Shown: one piece after another, positions 1-7,986 of the stretch | Layout of the letters: every line of letters starts with the position of its first letter | Numbering within the stretch: position 1 is the stretch's first letter | Program-made: the position numbers and the translations under genes | Notes under the pieces: model-generated | What the model was told of the DNA's origin: nothing | The model's database searches: none | The model's input: the letters and a program-made list of their open reading frames with translations, nothing else | Assembly (NCBI RefSeq): GCF_017982655.1 | Contig: NZ_JABXYX010000088.1 | Span: forward strand, 1-32,420 | DNA: 32,420 nt | Origin: Brasilonema sp. CT11 | Lineage (GTDB): Bacteria > Cyanobacteriota > Cyanobacteriia > Cyanobacteriales > Nostocaceae | Direction of reading: 5' to 3'

Positions 1-63
1 TTCACCACGGTCGATGGCTGCCATCACTTTTGAGCGTAAGTCATCACTGTAGGGAGCGGGCAT
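1..63 (-). CDS. IS630-family transposase, N-terminal fragment cut by window edge
   Basis: Reading the minus strand from the ATG at 61-63 gives 21 residues, MPAPYSDDLRSKVMAAIDRG followed by E, with no stop before the window ends. This is the usual opening of the helix-turn-helix region of IS630/Tc1-mariner-type transposases in cyanobacteria; the catalytic DDE domain would lie outside the window. Whether the element is intact cannot be judged. Its outer terminus should lie somewhere right of position 63, but no convincing inverted repeat could be paired with it from one end alone. Confidence 0.7.
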   Translation of the reverse strand, partial: MPAPYSDDLRSKVMAAIDRGE

Positions 64-351
64 AGGAATATTTAGGATGTTCTGGATCTTCCTTAGTATG
101 CCGCAACCCGAGTGGCAATAACTATATCAAGGATTTTGTGAAATGGTATAAGGAGTCATATCATGTCAGGTAAAAGACTTATCATTAAGATCTCACACTT
201 ATATCAAGTCCGGATCACTCATATTTTGCACCTATCCGTAGAAAACCGTACAAGCTAAAAAGATGTGCGATAAAGCTACATAATTTTTATTAGCTTTTCT
301 CGATCAATAAAGGATTATTGGTTTAATACTGAGTGACTAAGATGATCACTT
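64..351. other. Intergenic stretch between IS630 fragment and repeat cluster
   Basis: No convincing gene was found here. At 201-213 lies ATATCAAGTCCGG, identical to the terminal arm of the palindromic element at 17968-18045, but without a matching second arm nearby, so it is a solo end or a fragment. A 31-codon frame at 163-258 follows an AAGGAG box but has no recognisable content and is not called. Part of this stretch probably belongs to the end of the IS630 element. Confidence 0.5.
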
Positions 352-536
352 GTCATTGCGTTAGCGCAGCGTGCCCGGAGGGCATACGGAGTGCCAGCGC
401 AGTGAAGCAATCTCAAAGTTTTGCGATTGCTGAGTCCCAAGGGGACACGCTGCGCGTTCGCTCCACTTCGTAGCAGAGGCAAGGAACGAGAAAAGCGTTC
501 GCGTAGCGGCTGCTTTGCAGCATCGCCCTACACCTG
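352..536. repeat. Cluster of short GC-rich cyanobacterial repeats
   Basis: The segment is built of short imperfect palindromes such as GCGTGCCCGGAGGGCATACG and GTCCCAAGGGGAC, and opens with TGTCATTGCG as in the inverted-repeat element at 10380-10466. The phrase GCTGAGTCCCAAGGGGACAC recurs at about 23389. The cluster ends exactly at the coaT stop codon. Translated frames across it are shadows. Confidence 0.7.
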
Positions 537-2447
537 TCACTTCCTCAGCAATCGTAAACCACTCAGAGTCACCAACACCGTAGAACCTTCATGCCCAATC
601 ACACCGAGAGGTAAGTTAATACCCCCGACAAAATTACCAACCAAAAGCAAAACAATAAAACCCAAAGCAACAGTAATATTTTGCTTGACGATCGCCTGCG
701 CTCTTTTACCCAAACGCATCGCTGCTTCTATTTTCTCCAATCTATCTGCCATCAATATAATATCTGCGGTTTCCAATGCGACATCACTGCCAATCTTGCC
801 CATCGCAATTCCCACAGATGCTTGAGCTAAGGCTGGGGCATCATTGATACCATCCCCTACCATTGCCACAGTTTGATACTCTTTTTGTAAACGACGGATG
901 ACATCAAGCTTATCTTCTGGTAAAAGTTCTGCATACACTCGCTCAATTCCTACTGCTTGGGCGACGCTATGAGCAGTGCGCTTATTATCGCCTGTTAACA
1001 TGACGATTTGTTCAACTCCCAGTTTTTTCAAATGGGCGATCGCTCTTACAGCTTCTGCTCTGATTTGATCTGCGATCACTATCACACCCAGCACCTGCTC
1101 TTGTTGTGCAACCCAAACAACCGTTTTACCTTCCTGTTCTCGCAAGTCTGCTGCATCCTTCAACTCACTTGGTAAATGAGTCACATACTGTTGGACAAAA
1201 TCCGCTTTCCCGACAATTACCTCTTGGTGTCCGTTAATACCCAAAATTCCCTGCCCTGGTATTGCTCGTACTTCAACCGCTCTTGACCAATTCAAATCCT
1301 GAGCCGCCTGCACAATAGCCTCACCTATCGGATGTTCTGAAGAAGATTCTACAGATGCAGCCACCTTCAACACATCTGCTTCTGTATATCCACGAGTAGG
1401 AATGACTTGAAAGACTTGTACTTGTCCTGTTGTTAGGGTACCTGTTTTATCGAAGGCGATCGCCCGAACTTTAGCAATCATTTCCAACTGGGCACCATTT
1501 TTGAACAAAATCCCCTGTCTTGCACCATGAGCAATCCCAGAAAGCAGTGTGGGCATAATTGCAGCCATCAGCGCACAGGGAGAAGCAACCACCAAAAAAG
1601 TAAGAGCACGATAAATCGTCGTTTCCCAGTCCCAATTTAAGACAAATCGCGGCAAAATTGCCAGCAATAACCCAGCCACCACAATAACCAGCGCATATCT
1701 CCGTTCAAATCGCTCAACAAATTGTTGAGAAGGAGGTGCTTCTGTTTGTGCTTGTTCTACCAGACGAATCACACGCTGAAGTAAACTGCTTTCTGGTGGT
1801 TGATGCACTTTAAGCTTGAGCGCACCATAGCCGTTGAGTGTACCTGCAAAAACTTCCTCACCTACTGTCTTCTCTATAGGTACGGACTCACCTGTGATAG
1901 CAGCTTGGTTAAGGGTACTCAAACCAGAAACAATCATTGCGTCGGTGGGAATGAGTTCCCCTGGTTTGACAACAATTTCGTCTCCCACCTTTAGCTGACT
2001 GATGGAAATGATTTCCTCCCCTCCAGAACGCAAAACCCGTGCTGTATCTTGTGTCAAGCTCATCAAAGAGCGGATACTGCGCTCCGTTCGTTGCATAGCG
2101 TAGCCTTCCAGCGCCCCACTAATCGCAAAGATGAGAATTAAGATTCCGCCATCAAGAATAAGATGGTATTCCCTTTGCCACAAGCCCAAGATCGCAGCAC
2201 CCAACGCCGCCACAATCATCAGCAAATCTACATCCAGTTCTTTTTCTTTGAAAAGCGTTGTCAGTCCTTCACGGGCGCTTTCATAACCACCAATAACGTA
2301 AGCTGCAGGTAATAGTAGCAGCGCCCATCCTAAAAAATTGAGATGTAAGGCGAACCATCCGAAAAACAACAGCACTCCACAAAGGATGGCGGCGAAAGCT
2401 TCTGTATGTTCTTTGGTAAATTGAGTTAAACGTTGTGGGTAGAGCAT
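537..2447 (-). CDS. coaT: Cobalt-exporting P1B-type ATPase CoaT
   Basis: A 636-residue inner-membrane P-type ATPase that would pump divalent metal, most likely Co2+, out of the cytoplasm. Visible motifs in order are TGES (about 185-188, actuator), SPC in the metal-binding helix (289-291), DKTGT phosphorylation site (333-337), the P1B His-Pro pair (372-373), GDGINDAP (531-538) and HEGST in the last helix (619-623). The Ser-Pro-Cys motif, the HEG[GS]T tail and the lack of an N-terminal metal-binding domain mark the P1B-4 group (CoaT/CzcP type) rather than the CPC-type zinc or copper pumps. It is divergent from coaR, with a MerR-type operator between them, as in Synechocystis. Metal specificity is inferred from family and neighbour; zinc or iron transport cannot be excluded. 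Confidence 0.9.
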   Translation of the reverse strand: MLYPQRLTQFTKEHTEAFAAILCGVLLFFGWFALHLNFLGWALLLLPAAYVIGGYESAREGLTTLFKEKELDVDLLMIVAALGAAILGLWQREYHLILDGGILILIFAISGALEGYAMQRTERSIRSLMSLTQDTARVLRSGGEEIISISQLKVGDEIVVKPGELIPTDAMIVSGLSTLNQAAITGESVPIEKTVGEEVFAGTLNGYGALKLKVHQPPESSLLQRVIRLVEQAQTEAPPSQQFVERFERRYALVIVVAGLLLAILPRFVLNWDWETTIYRALTFLVVASPCALMAAIMPTLLSGIAHGARQGILFKNGAQLEMIAKVRAIAFDKTGTLTTGQVQVFQVIPTRGYTEADVLKVAASVESSSEHPIGEAIVQAAQDLNWSRAVEVRAIPGQGILGINGHQEVIVGKADFVQQYVTHLPSELKDAADLREQEGKTVVWVAQQEQVLGVIVIADQIRAEAVRAIAHLKKLGVEQIVMLTGDNKRTAHSVAQAVGIERVYAELLPEDKLDVIRRLQKEYQTVAMVGDGINDAPALAQASVGIAMGKIGSDVALETADIILMADRLEKIEAAMRLGKRAQAIVKQNITVALGFIVLLLVGNFVGGINLPLGVIGHEGSTVLVTLSGLRLLRK

Positions 2448-2474
2448 GAGAGTGAAATTATCAACACTCTCTCA

Positions 2475-2523
2475 AGCTAAACCTTGACATTACTGTTAAT
2501 GTCAAGCGCAAAAGTGCTATGAT
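2475..2523. promoter_or_regulatory. coaT/coaR divergent promoter with MerR-type operator
   Basis: A perfect inverted repeat, CTTGACATTA at 2483-2492 and TAATGTCAAG at 2497-2506 with CTGT between, lies in the coaR-coaT gap. On the minus strand TTGACA (complement of 2500-2505) and a -10-like TTAGCT (complement of 2475-2480) are separated by 19 bp, the over-long spacer typical of MerR-activated promoters, with the operator filling the spacer. Transcription of coaT would start about 20 nt before its ATG. On the plus strand an extended -10, TGCTATGAT (2515-2523), could serve coaR. Confidence 0.85.
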
Positions 2524-2552
2524 GGGATGCGAGAAAACAAAGTAGGTAATTA

Positions 2553-2624
2553 ATGTCTACAATTGCTGATTTGCAAACGACAAGTGACGCAATCAGATGG
2601 TTAAGGAAATTTTTGCAATGGTGA
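2553..2624 (+). CDS. Possible 23-residue leader ORF upstream of coaR
   Basis: An ATG at 2553 opens a frame that ends with TGA at 2622-2624, four bases before the coaR start codon at 2629, in a different frame. The product would be MSTIADLQTTSDAIRWLRKF then LQW. It lies downstream of the extended -10 at 2515-2523 and could be translated on the coaR transcript. There is only a weak AGTAGG box before it. It could equally be chance; no family is recognised. Confidence 0.25.
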   Translation: MSTIADLQTTSDAIRWLRKFLQW

Positions 2625-2628
2625 CAAA

Positions 2629-3738
2629 ATGACCAAAGCTCTTACTATCAAAGAACTTACGTCAGCAGTGGGAGGCGGAATGACTCCGCGCATGGTTCGC
2701 CACTATCATGAATTGGGGTTACTTCCTCAACCAGTGCGATCGCCCAGTAATTACCGCCTCTACACAGACATTGACGTACTCAGATTACAACGCATCGTCG
2801 CACTCAAGCAGCAAGGGTTTCAACTCAACCACATCCGCCAAATACTGGAAGTGGAACCACAAGAAGACACAACTGCTAACTTGATGACGCAACTGCAGCA
2901 ACAATATCGCGCAGTCATACAGCAAATTTCTCAACTACGGCAAACAGCATCTGCATTAGAAGGGTTACTGGGGCGCGATCGCGATTGTGAAATCATCCAA
3001 GCTGAAGTTTTAGCACAACTCAAGCTACTGGAGGTAGATACTCAAACAGGACTCGGCGGACTAGAAAAACTCTGGGATGGGTTGGATGCTGAAGTTCACG
3101 CTCACCCAGAAGCTTTTACTGAATCGTTGGAACGCTTGCTACCTGAGCTTTATAGCCGTTCTGAAATTGAACAAGACTTGATTTCAAACCTGGTTTTAGC
3201 TTGTGGAGATGTTAGTTTGGCGTCGTTTGTGAGGTTGAGTGATAAGGCGATCGCCACAAGTCGTGAAGTCCTCAAATCCGGCTGTCAGATAGTTGCGGAT
3301 ATTCCAACGGTAGCTGCTGCGTTGGATACAACTCGGTTAGCTCATTTGGGATGTCCAGTGGAAACATTGATTGATAACTCTCATATTACGACAGCCACAG
3401 AAGCAGAAAAAGCATTTTGGCAGGATCAAAAATGGCAGGAAAAATTACAGCAAGTCTCCCCAGGTTGTGTGTTGGTGATTGGCTATGCCCCGAGTGTGCT
3501 GCTTTCTGTATGTAAAGCCATCCAAAACCAAGAAATTCAACCATCGCTAGTCATTGGTATGCCCATTGGCTTTAGTCATGCTCCAGCTGCTAAGCGACAA
3601 CTGATGCAATCGAACGTGCCTTTTATTACAGTAGAAGGAACTTTGGGAGGCGGCTTGTTAGCGGCGACTGTCCTGAATTCTTTGGTTGAGTCACTTATTG
3701 AAAAACCTGACTGTCATTGTTACTTACGCCACTATTAA
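2629..3738 (+). CDS. coaR: Cobalt-responsive MerR-family activator CoaR
   Basis: A 369-residue regulator with an N-terminal MerR winged helix-turn-helix (about residues 5-75, including the RMVRHYHELGLL stretch), a coiled-coil dimerisation region (about 85-120), and a C-terminal domain of about 200 residues resembling precorrin-8X methylmutase (CbiC/CobH), which it probably uses for sensing rather than catalysis. It ends in CHCYLRHY, with Cys362-His363-Cys364; in Synechocystis CoaR a C-terminal Cys-His-Cys is required for cobalt sensing. It should bind the inverted repeat at 2483-2506 and switch on coaT when cobalt is in excess. The gene is about 180 bp from coaT and divergent from it. Confidence 0.9.
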   Translation: MTKALTIKELTSAVGGGMTPRMVRHYHELGLLPQPVRSPSNYRLYTDIDVLRLQRIVALKQQGFQLNHIRQILEVEPQEDTTANLMTQLQQQYRAVIQQISQLRQTASALEGLLGRDRDCEIIQAEVLAQLKLLEVDTQTGLGGLEKLWDGLDAEVHAHPEAFTESLERLLPELYSRSEIEQDLISNLVLACGDVSLASFVRLSDKAIATSREVLKSGCQIVADIPTVAAALDTTRLAHLGCPVETLIDNSHITTATEAEKAFWQDQKWQEKLQQVSPGCVLVIGYAPSVLLSVCKAIQNQEIQPSLVIGMPIGFSHAPAAKRQLMQSNVPFITVEGTLGGGLLAATVLNSLVESLIEKPDCHCYLRHY

Positions 3739-3841
3739 TACTTGTATCAAAAAGTTTTCCTGGCACTGTTTCCGAATTTTCTATTTGAGAATAAGATCCA
3801 ATATCGTTGTGAATCAAAAATAGGACAAAACAAAGTAAACG

Positions 3842-4862
3842 ATGAGATTAGCTGTTTATGGTAAAGGAGGAAGTGGAAAAACCACTATTAGTACCTGCCT
3901 TTTGCAATTTATGAACTATTTCTGTGACTTCCAAGTTTTAGGTATTGATGGCGATCACAATTTGCATCTAGCTGAAGAACTGGGTGCAACGCCTGTCGAA
4001 ATGCAGCGGGGAGATTCGGGAACTGCACGAGATCTTGGTAATGATTTAGATTGGTTGCGTTCTTACTTTGCTGGTACCAATCCCAGAATTACTGCTGATT
4101 TACCAATGATAAAAACAACTCCGCCTGGGGAAGGATCGCGTTTGTTGCGGTTAACAGAACCAGCCGAGTGGCGCGAGGCTCCAAAGGAGCCGCCCAAAGG
4201 GCGAACGCTATGTCACTCTCATTGATGGAGTTGAATTGATTCGGGTTGGTGATTTTACACAAGACGATTATCGCAAGAAGTGCTTTCACAGCAAAACAGG
4301 GGCGATTGAGATTTTCTTAAAGCACGTTTGGGAAGATCACAACGAGGCAATTATTGTTGATATGTCAGCTGGGAAGGATGTTTTCGCTTCACCCTTACCA
4401 AGCTTGTTCGATAGAAATATCTATGTTGTCAAACCAACGCGCAAGTCAGTCAGCAATGCAGGGGATTTTCTAGCACATGCCAAAAACTTTGGTATTGAAA
4501 TGCTAGTGGTGGCGACTGACATCCGTTCCCGTCAGGAAGTCCCAGCAATTGAAAATTATCTGATGCGAACTGTAGATGCAGTCATTCCCCACGACGCATT
4601 TTTTGTCCAACGGGACTCATTAGTTCTGTCTCGTCCACCTCATGTGCGCGAAGCCAGCTTCACGGTGTTGGATGCATTTTATAGCCTTACCGATTTATTG
4701 CGTCAGCTCCCATCACATAACTGGGAAAACCGACTCACTCGAATGCTTTACCATCACGAAGAAACTGCACATGATTGGGCAGGAGTCAACTTTACAGCAC
4801 AAATTCAACCTGGTTTCAATCCATTTGAGCGCTTTCAAACCAATAAACTCGCCACAGCTTAA
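3842..4862 (+). pseudogene. CooC/MinD-like P-loop ATPase, frame broken by a repeat insertion
   Basis: The first segment (3842-4225) begins with the deviant Walker A motif GKGGSGKTT, followed by IDGDHN, typical of SIMIBI ATPases such as CooC, MinD and ArsA. The second segment continues the same protein in another frame (YVTLIDGVELIRVGD onward, including IIVDMSAGKD) and ends at 4862. The two are separated by a 34-bp double-hairpin sequence (4175-4208). Removing it gives one continuous frame of 328 residues through TGG-CGC-TAT-GTC. As it stands the first frame terminates at 4225; the second could at best restart at the TTG at 4236 without the P-loop. A pseudogene is the simplest reading. The client metal or protein of this family member is unknown. 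Confidence 0.8.
4175..4208. repeat. 34-bp double-hairpin repeat inserted in the CooC-like gene
   Basis: Two adjacent perfect hairpins with AAA loops make up the insert: GGCTCC/GGAGCC (4177-4191) and CGCCC/GGGCG (4191-4203). CGC flanks it on both sides (4172-4174 and 4206-4208), as expected for a short target duplication. The length of 34 is not a multiple of three, which causes the frameshift. Confidence 0.75.
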
Positions 4863-4893
4863 CAGTTATCAGTTATCAGTTATCAGTTATCAG
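4863..4893. repeat. CAGTTAT heptanucleotide repeat, 4 copies
   Basis: Four perfect tandem copies of CAGTTAT plus CAG start directly after the stop codon of the broken ATPase gene. The same heptamer recurs at 11360-11390. This is a classic short tandemly repeated repetitive sequence of heterocystous cyanobacteria. Confidence 0.95.
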
Positions 4894-4920
4894 GTAGGAA
4901 ACGGACAAAGTCCACCCCTT

Positions 4921-4980
4921 GTTCCCTGTTCCCTGTTCCCTGTTCCCTGTTCCCTGTTCCCTGTTCCCTGTTCACTGTTA
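4921..4980. repeat. GTTCCCT heptanucleotide repeat, 7 copies
   Basis: Seven perfect tandem copies of GTTCCCT (4921-4969), then the degenerate copy GTTCACT and a partial GTTA. Copy number is likely to vary between strains. Confidence 0.95.
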
Positions 4981-5024
4981 ATGGTAGAATAACTCAGAAA
5001 AATATAAAAAGGAATTCATTTACT

Positions 5025-6119
5025 GTGATTGGCGTTGCTGTTATTGGCACGGGATTTGGTCAGAAAGTGCATATTCCTGGATTTCTGGCTCATCCTCAGA
5101 CACAGATCGTTGCTGTATATAACCAAGATTTAAATAAAGCTAAAGCGATCGCACAATCCTACAATATTCCTCACGCCTGTAACACAATCACAGATATCGT
5201 TGGGTTGCAAGAAGTCCAAGCAGTAAGCATTTCTACACCGCCATTTTTGCATTACGAAATGGCAAAAGCAGCGCTGCAAGCAGGAAAACACGTATTAATC
5301 GAAAAACCCACAACTCTAAATGCAGCCGAAGCTAAAGAACTTTACCAGTTAGCCCAAAAAGCAGGCGTGATTGCAGTTGTAGATTTTGAATTTCGCTTTG
5401 TACCAGGATGGCAATTCTTTTCGGAACTGCTGTCACAAGGTTATGTGGGTTCAAAGCGTTTGATTAGAATTGATTGGCTAGGTTCTTCTCGTGCTGATGC
5501 TGGACGCCCTTGGAACTGGTATTCTCGTAAAGACCAAGGAGGCGGTGCATTGGGATCTTTGGGTTCTCACACTTTTGATTATATTCATTGGCTGTTTGGT
5601 CCTGTACGCAAGTTAAACGCCCATTTCACTACGGCGATCGCCGAACGACTAGACTCCAAAACTGGAGTTTTAAAGCCAGTAGAAACCGATGACACCTGTA
5701 TGCTGATGTTAGAGTTGGCAGATGGGACACCTTGTCAAGTTTCTATCAGCGCTGTGGTTCATGCATCGCGTACTCATTGGATAGAAGTGTATGGCGATCG
5801 CGCGACTTTAGTATTAGGAAGTGAAAATCAAAAAGATTACGTACATGGCTTTCGTGTTTTGTCTTCTCAACCAGGTAAAACATTAACTGAAATTGAAATT
5901 CCCAATCGGTTATTGTTTCCAGAAAATCACTCCGATGGTCGCATTTCTGCGTTTGTGAGAGTTGTAGATGAATGGGTGCAAGGAATTGAATCAAAAAAAC
6001 AAATTGTTCCATCCTTACGAGAAGGGATTTACTCTCAGTTATTAATGGATTTATCCCATGAATCTAATAATAGTTCAAGTTGGGTAAATGTACCAAGCTT
6101 GGAAGAATTTCTTGCTTAA
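5025..6119 (+). CDS. Gfo/Idh/MocA-family NAD(P)-dependent oxidoreductase
   Basis: A 364-residue soluble dehydrogenase. The N-terminal Rossmann fold carries GTGFGQ (residues 8-13) for NAD(P), the family EKP motif is at 93-95, and the C-terminal alpha/beta domain includes GGGALGSLGSHTFDYIHWLF, whose His and Asp are at the usual substrate-side positions. Such enzymes oxidise or epimerise sugars, inositols or related polyols; the substrate cannot be told from sequence. The start is the GTG at 5025, giving MIGVAVIGTG; an AAGGAA box lies about 12 bases upstream. It stands alone, after a heptamer repeat tract and before the sRNA-like units. Confidence 0.85.
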   Translation: MIGVAVIGTGFGQKVHIPGFLAHPQTQIVAVYNQDLNKAKAIAQSYNIPHACNTITDIVGLQEVQAVSISTPPFLHYEMAKAALQAGKHVLIEKPTTLNAAEAKELYQLAQKAGVIAVVDFEFRFVPGWQFFSELLSQGYVGSKRLIRIDWLGSSRADAGRPWNWYSRKDQGGGALGSLGSHTFDYIHWLFGPVRKLNAHFTTAIAERLDSKTGVLKPVETDDTCMLMLELADGTPCQVSISAVVHASRTHWIEVYGDRATLVLGSENQKDYVHGFRVLSSQPGKTLTEIEIPNRLLFPENHSDGRISAFVRVVDEWVQGIESKKQIVPSLREGIYSQLLMDLSHESNNSSSWVNVPSLEEFLA

Positions 6120-6194
6120 TAGTAGGATAATTAACGTTTCATCGTGAACCTTACTTCATGACTTATTAAATAAAAAATCATAAACTAACAGCAT

Positions 6195-6208
6195 GTATAC
6201 ACCATCAC
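6195..6208 (+). promoter_or_regulatory. NtcA-like box of sRNA-like unit 1 (one mismatch)
   Basis: GTA-N8-CAC, one base off the NtcA consensus GTA-N8-TAC, embedded in ATGTATA. GGATGG begins 36 bases after the box start, the same distance as in unit 2. Regulation is inferred. Confidence 0.4.
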
Positions 6209-6242
6209 GATTTTCAGCTTTCTATCTTTTGGATGGGGTACG

Positions 6243-6328
6243 AGAGCTTGTTTGTAGATCAAAATAGAAACGTCACAGGAAACCTGTTTTGGCAAAGACC
6301 TTCATCCCCGACTTGCTCGGGGTTTTTT
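6243..6328 (+). ncRNA. Candidate sRNA, unit 1 of a tandem pair
   Basis: No protein is encoded here. If the NtcA-like box at 6195-6208 is centred near -41.5, a transcript would start near 6243. It would contain a small hairpin, ACAGG-AAA-CCTGT (6275-6287), and end at the terminator at 6306-6328, making about 86 nt. The 5' end is an inference. The element is paralogous in layout to the unit at 6479-6570. An alternative is that the terminator simply ends the oxidoreductase transcript. Confidence 0.45.
6306..6328 (+). terminator. Rho-independent terminator, unit 1
   Basis: Stem CCCCGA (6306-6311) and TCGGGG (6317-6322) with loop CTTGC, followed by six T. Confidence 0.9.
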
Positions 6329-6430
6329 ATAATTGATAGGATTTAGTCATTCCCGCTATTTTTTAAAATTGAATCTAGTTTTTCGTAAACAATTTCGGCT
6401 TTTTCTTAAACTTTCATTTTCCAAAAATAT

Positions 6431-6444
6431 GTATATTCAGTTAC
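6431..6444 (+). promoter_or_regulatory. Perfect NtcA-type box of sRNA-like unit 2
   Basis: GTATATTCAGTTAC matches the NtcA consensus GTA-N8-TAC exactly, within the wider palindrome ATGTA...TACAT. Downstream, GATGGT (6468-6473) sits 23 bases after the box at a -10 position; it is a poor TAN3T match, so the site needs testing. Confidence 0.55.
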
Positions 6445-6478
6445 ATATTTACGTTTTACTCCTTTGGGATGGTGTGAA

Positions 6479-6570
6479 ATTGTTTTCTTCAAATGAAAAT
6501 ACAATACAACACTGGAATACGCTGCATAAATAAAAGCACAGCATACCCCGACAAGATCGGGGTTTTTTTT
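6479..6570 (+). ncRNA. Candidate sRNA, unit 2 of a tandem pair
   Basis: A perfect NtcA-type box (6431-6444) is followed 36 bases later by GGATGG and 79 bases after that by a terminator whose stem is identical to that of unit 1. A start near 6479 would give about 92 nt. The body is A-rich and unstructured before the terminator, as expected for a trans-acting sRNA. Known NtcA-controlled sRNAs of this group (for example NsiR4, NsrR1) are possible homologues, but I cannot match the sequence from memory. Confidence 0.5.
6546..6570 (+). terminator. Rho-independent terminator, unit 2
   Basis: Stem CCCCGA (6546-6551) and TCGGGG (6557-6562) with loop CAAGA, followed by eight T. The stem is identical to that at 6306-6322. 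Confidence 0.92.
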
Positions 6571-6617
6571 GGATATCTACAGTAGCTTCCAACTGCGTCA
6601 AACAAAGATACAAAAAA

Positions 6618-7883
6618 CTATTTTCTTACCAAGTTAAGAATTTGTTGTGCAGCACGTTGACCACTGCTAATTGCACCCTCCATATAACCACGATACTCCA
6701 CAGGAGCAGTATGCTCACCAGCAAAGAAAACTCGACCAGCAGGCTGCGTTAAATGTGACTCAAAACGATGCAACTCTCCTGGTCTAAAGTAGCAGTAGGC
6801 ACCTCGTGCCCATTCATCAGCACTCCAATCATATGAACGAGAGGCGATAATCTCGGGTGCATCAGGGTGGATTATACGCACTGTTGCTGTCGCTAACTCA
6901 GTTGCTTGCTCACACAGCTTTAAACTCCGAGTACCTCCACTGAAACAAGAAAGGATTTTTTCTGTCCCCATCTGAGCAAAGGTTGGTTCCCAGATAGCTT
7001 GGTACTCGCTGTCAAGTGAGACAATTCCAAAATTAGGCTTTGACCAAAAACGGTGCGGGTATTGCAGTAGAGTCTTAACAACACCACCGTAAGGTAAGCT
7101 AGAAATCGCTTCTCGCTGTGCATCAATAAGCGGTGCTTCTATGGGGATATGATGCAGTACACTCCAGGGGAGTGTCACTATCACGCTCTGAGCTATAACT
7201 TCAACCAAACCGTTTGCTGTTTCAACACTGACAGTCACACTGTCATCTATCTGTTGGATACGACGCATAGGAGTACTAGTATGAACTCGCTTCCCTAGAT
7301 GTTTCGCCAAAGCATCTACTAAACGCGAAACACCACCACGAACTCGCATATTGCTTTTATTGTCCATACCTGCAACTGAAGCAAAAAAACCCACACCAAT
7401 AAACTCTGGATCAGTAGCAAATAATGAAGAAGCCATCCGACGGGCCATTTGACGAGCAAAAGGTGCAATTGGTTCTGTATTCAACCACTCATCTAACGTC
7501 TGTTGCGGATCTTTTTGTTCTTCAAGCAAGCTGTAGAGTTTTGTGTAGAAATTCTCCACGCCAGTATTTTGTTCTTTTGTCAAGGACATAGCGTTACGAA
7601 GCATTCCATCGATGAACCAGTAGAGGTCATCAGGAAATTTGCAGGCTGGGTCAAGTTCGATACCGAATTGGGTTGCATAACTTTTCAAAGCAGTGTGGTT
7701 ATCGTCCACAAACTCAGCACCTAATTCTCCATATTGTGCTGCATTCAGTTGAACAGTATAAGCCCGACCGCCCACGCGTTCACGCGCTTCAAAAACTTGG
7801 ACATCTATTCCTAAGCGTACAAGTTCATAAGCTGCACTCAGTCCTGCTAGTCCTGCACCAAGGATAATAGTTTGATGTGCCAT
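6618..7883 (-). CDS. Flavin-dependent amine oxidase
   Basis: A 421-residue FAD enzyme of the monoamine/polyamine/L-amino-acid oxidase superfamily. The N-terminus has the dinucleotide-binding GAGLAGLSAAYEL followed by FEARERVGGRA, and the C-terminus has the second FAD motif GRVFFAGEHTAPVEYRGYME. The middle part is the variable substrate domain, so the amine oxidised is not predictable. No signal peptide is visible; the protein should be cytoplasmic. The ATG at 7883 is well supported by AAGGAG seven bases upstream. It converges on the sRNA-like units and is probably a single-gene transcript. Confidence 0.88.
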   Translation of the reverse strand: MAHQTIILGAGLAGLSAAYELVRLGIDVQVFEARERVGGRAYTVQLNAAQYGELGAEFVDDNHTALKSYATQFGIELDPACKFPDDLYWFIDGMLRNAMSLTKEQNTGVENFYTKLYSLLEEQKDPQQTLDEWLNTEPIAPFARQMARRMASSLFATDPEFIGVGFFASVAGMDNKSNMRVRGGVSRLVDALAKHLGKRVHTSTPMRRIQQIDDSVTVSVETANGLVEVIAQSVIVTLPWSVLHHIPIEAPLIDAQREAISSLPYGGVVKTLLQYPHRFWSKPNFGIVSLDSEYQAIWEPTFAQMGTEKILSCFSGGTRSLKLCEQATELATATVRIIHPDAPEIIASRSYDWSADEWARGAYCYFRPGELHRFESHLTQPAGRVFFAGEHTAPVEYRGYMEGAISSGQRAAQQILNLVRK

Positions 7884-7986
7884 CGCTTAACTCCTTAAAA
7901 AGATGAATTGCCTATAAATAAGAACAACTCCATAGGCAAACTTTATCTCAAAGCAAGTGCACTGGTTTACACATCAGATCGCTTTT

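Noticed and set aside
163-258. 31-codon frame after AAGGAG
   Set aside because: The ribosome-binding site looks good but the peptide has no recognisable feature and overlaps a solo repeat end.
421-825. 134-codon plus-strand frame
   Set aside because: It runs through a repeat cluster and the antisense of the coaT 3' end; content follows those sequences and matches no protein.
4863-4980. Possible CRISPR array because of dense tandem repeats
   Set aside because: Units are contiguous heptamers without spacers; these are heptanucleotide tandem repeats.
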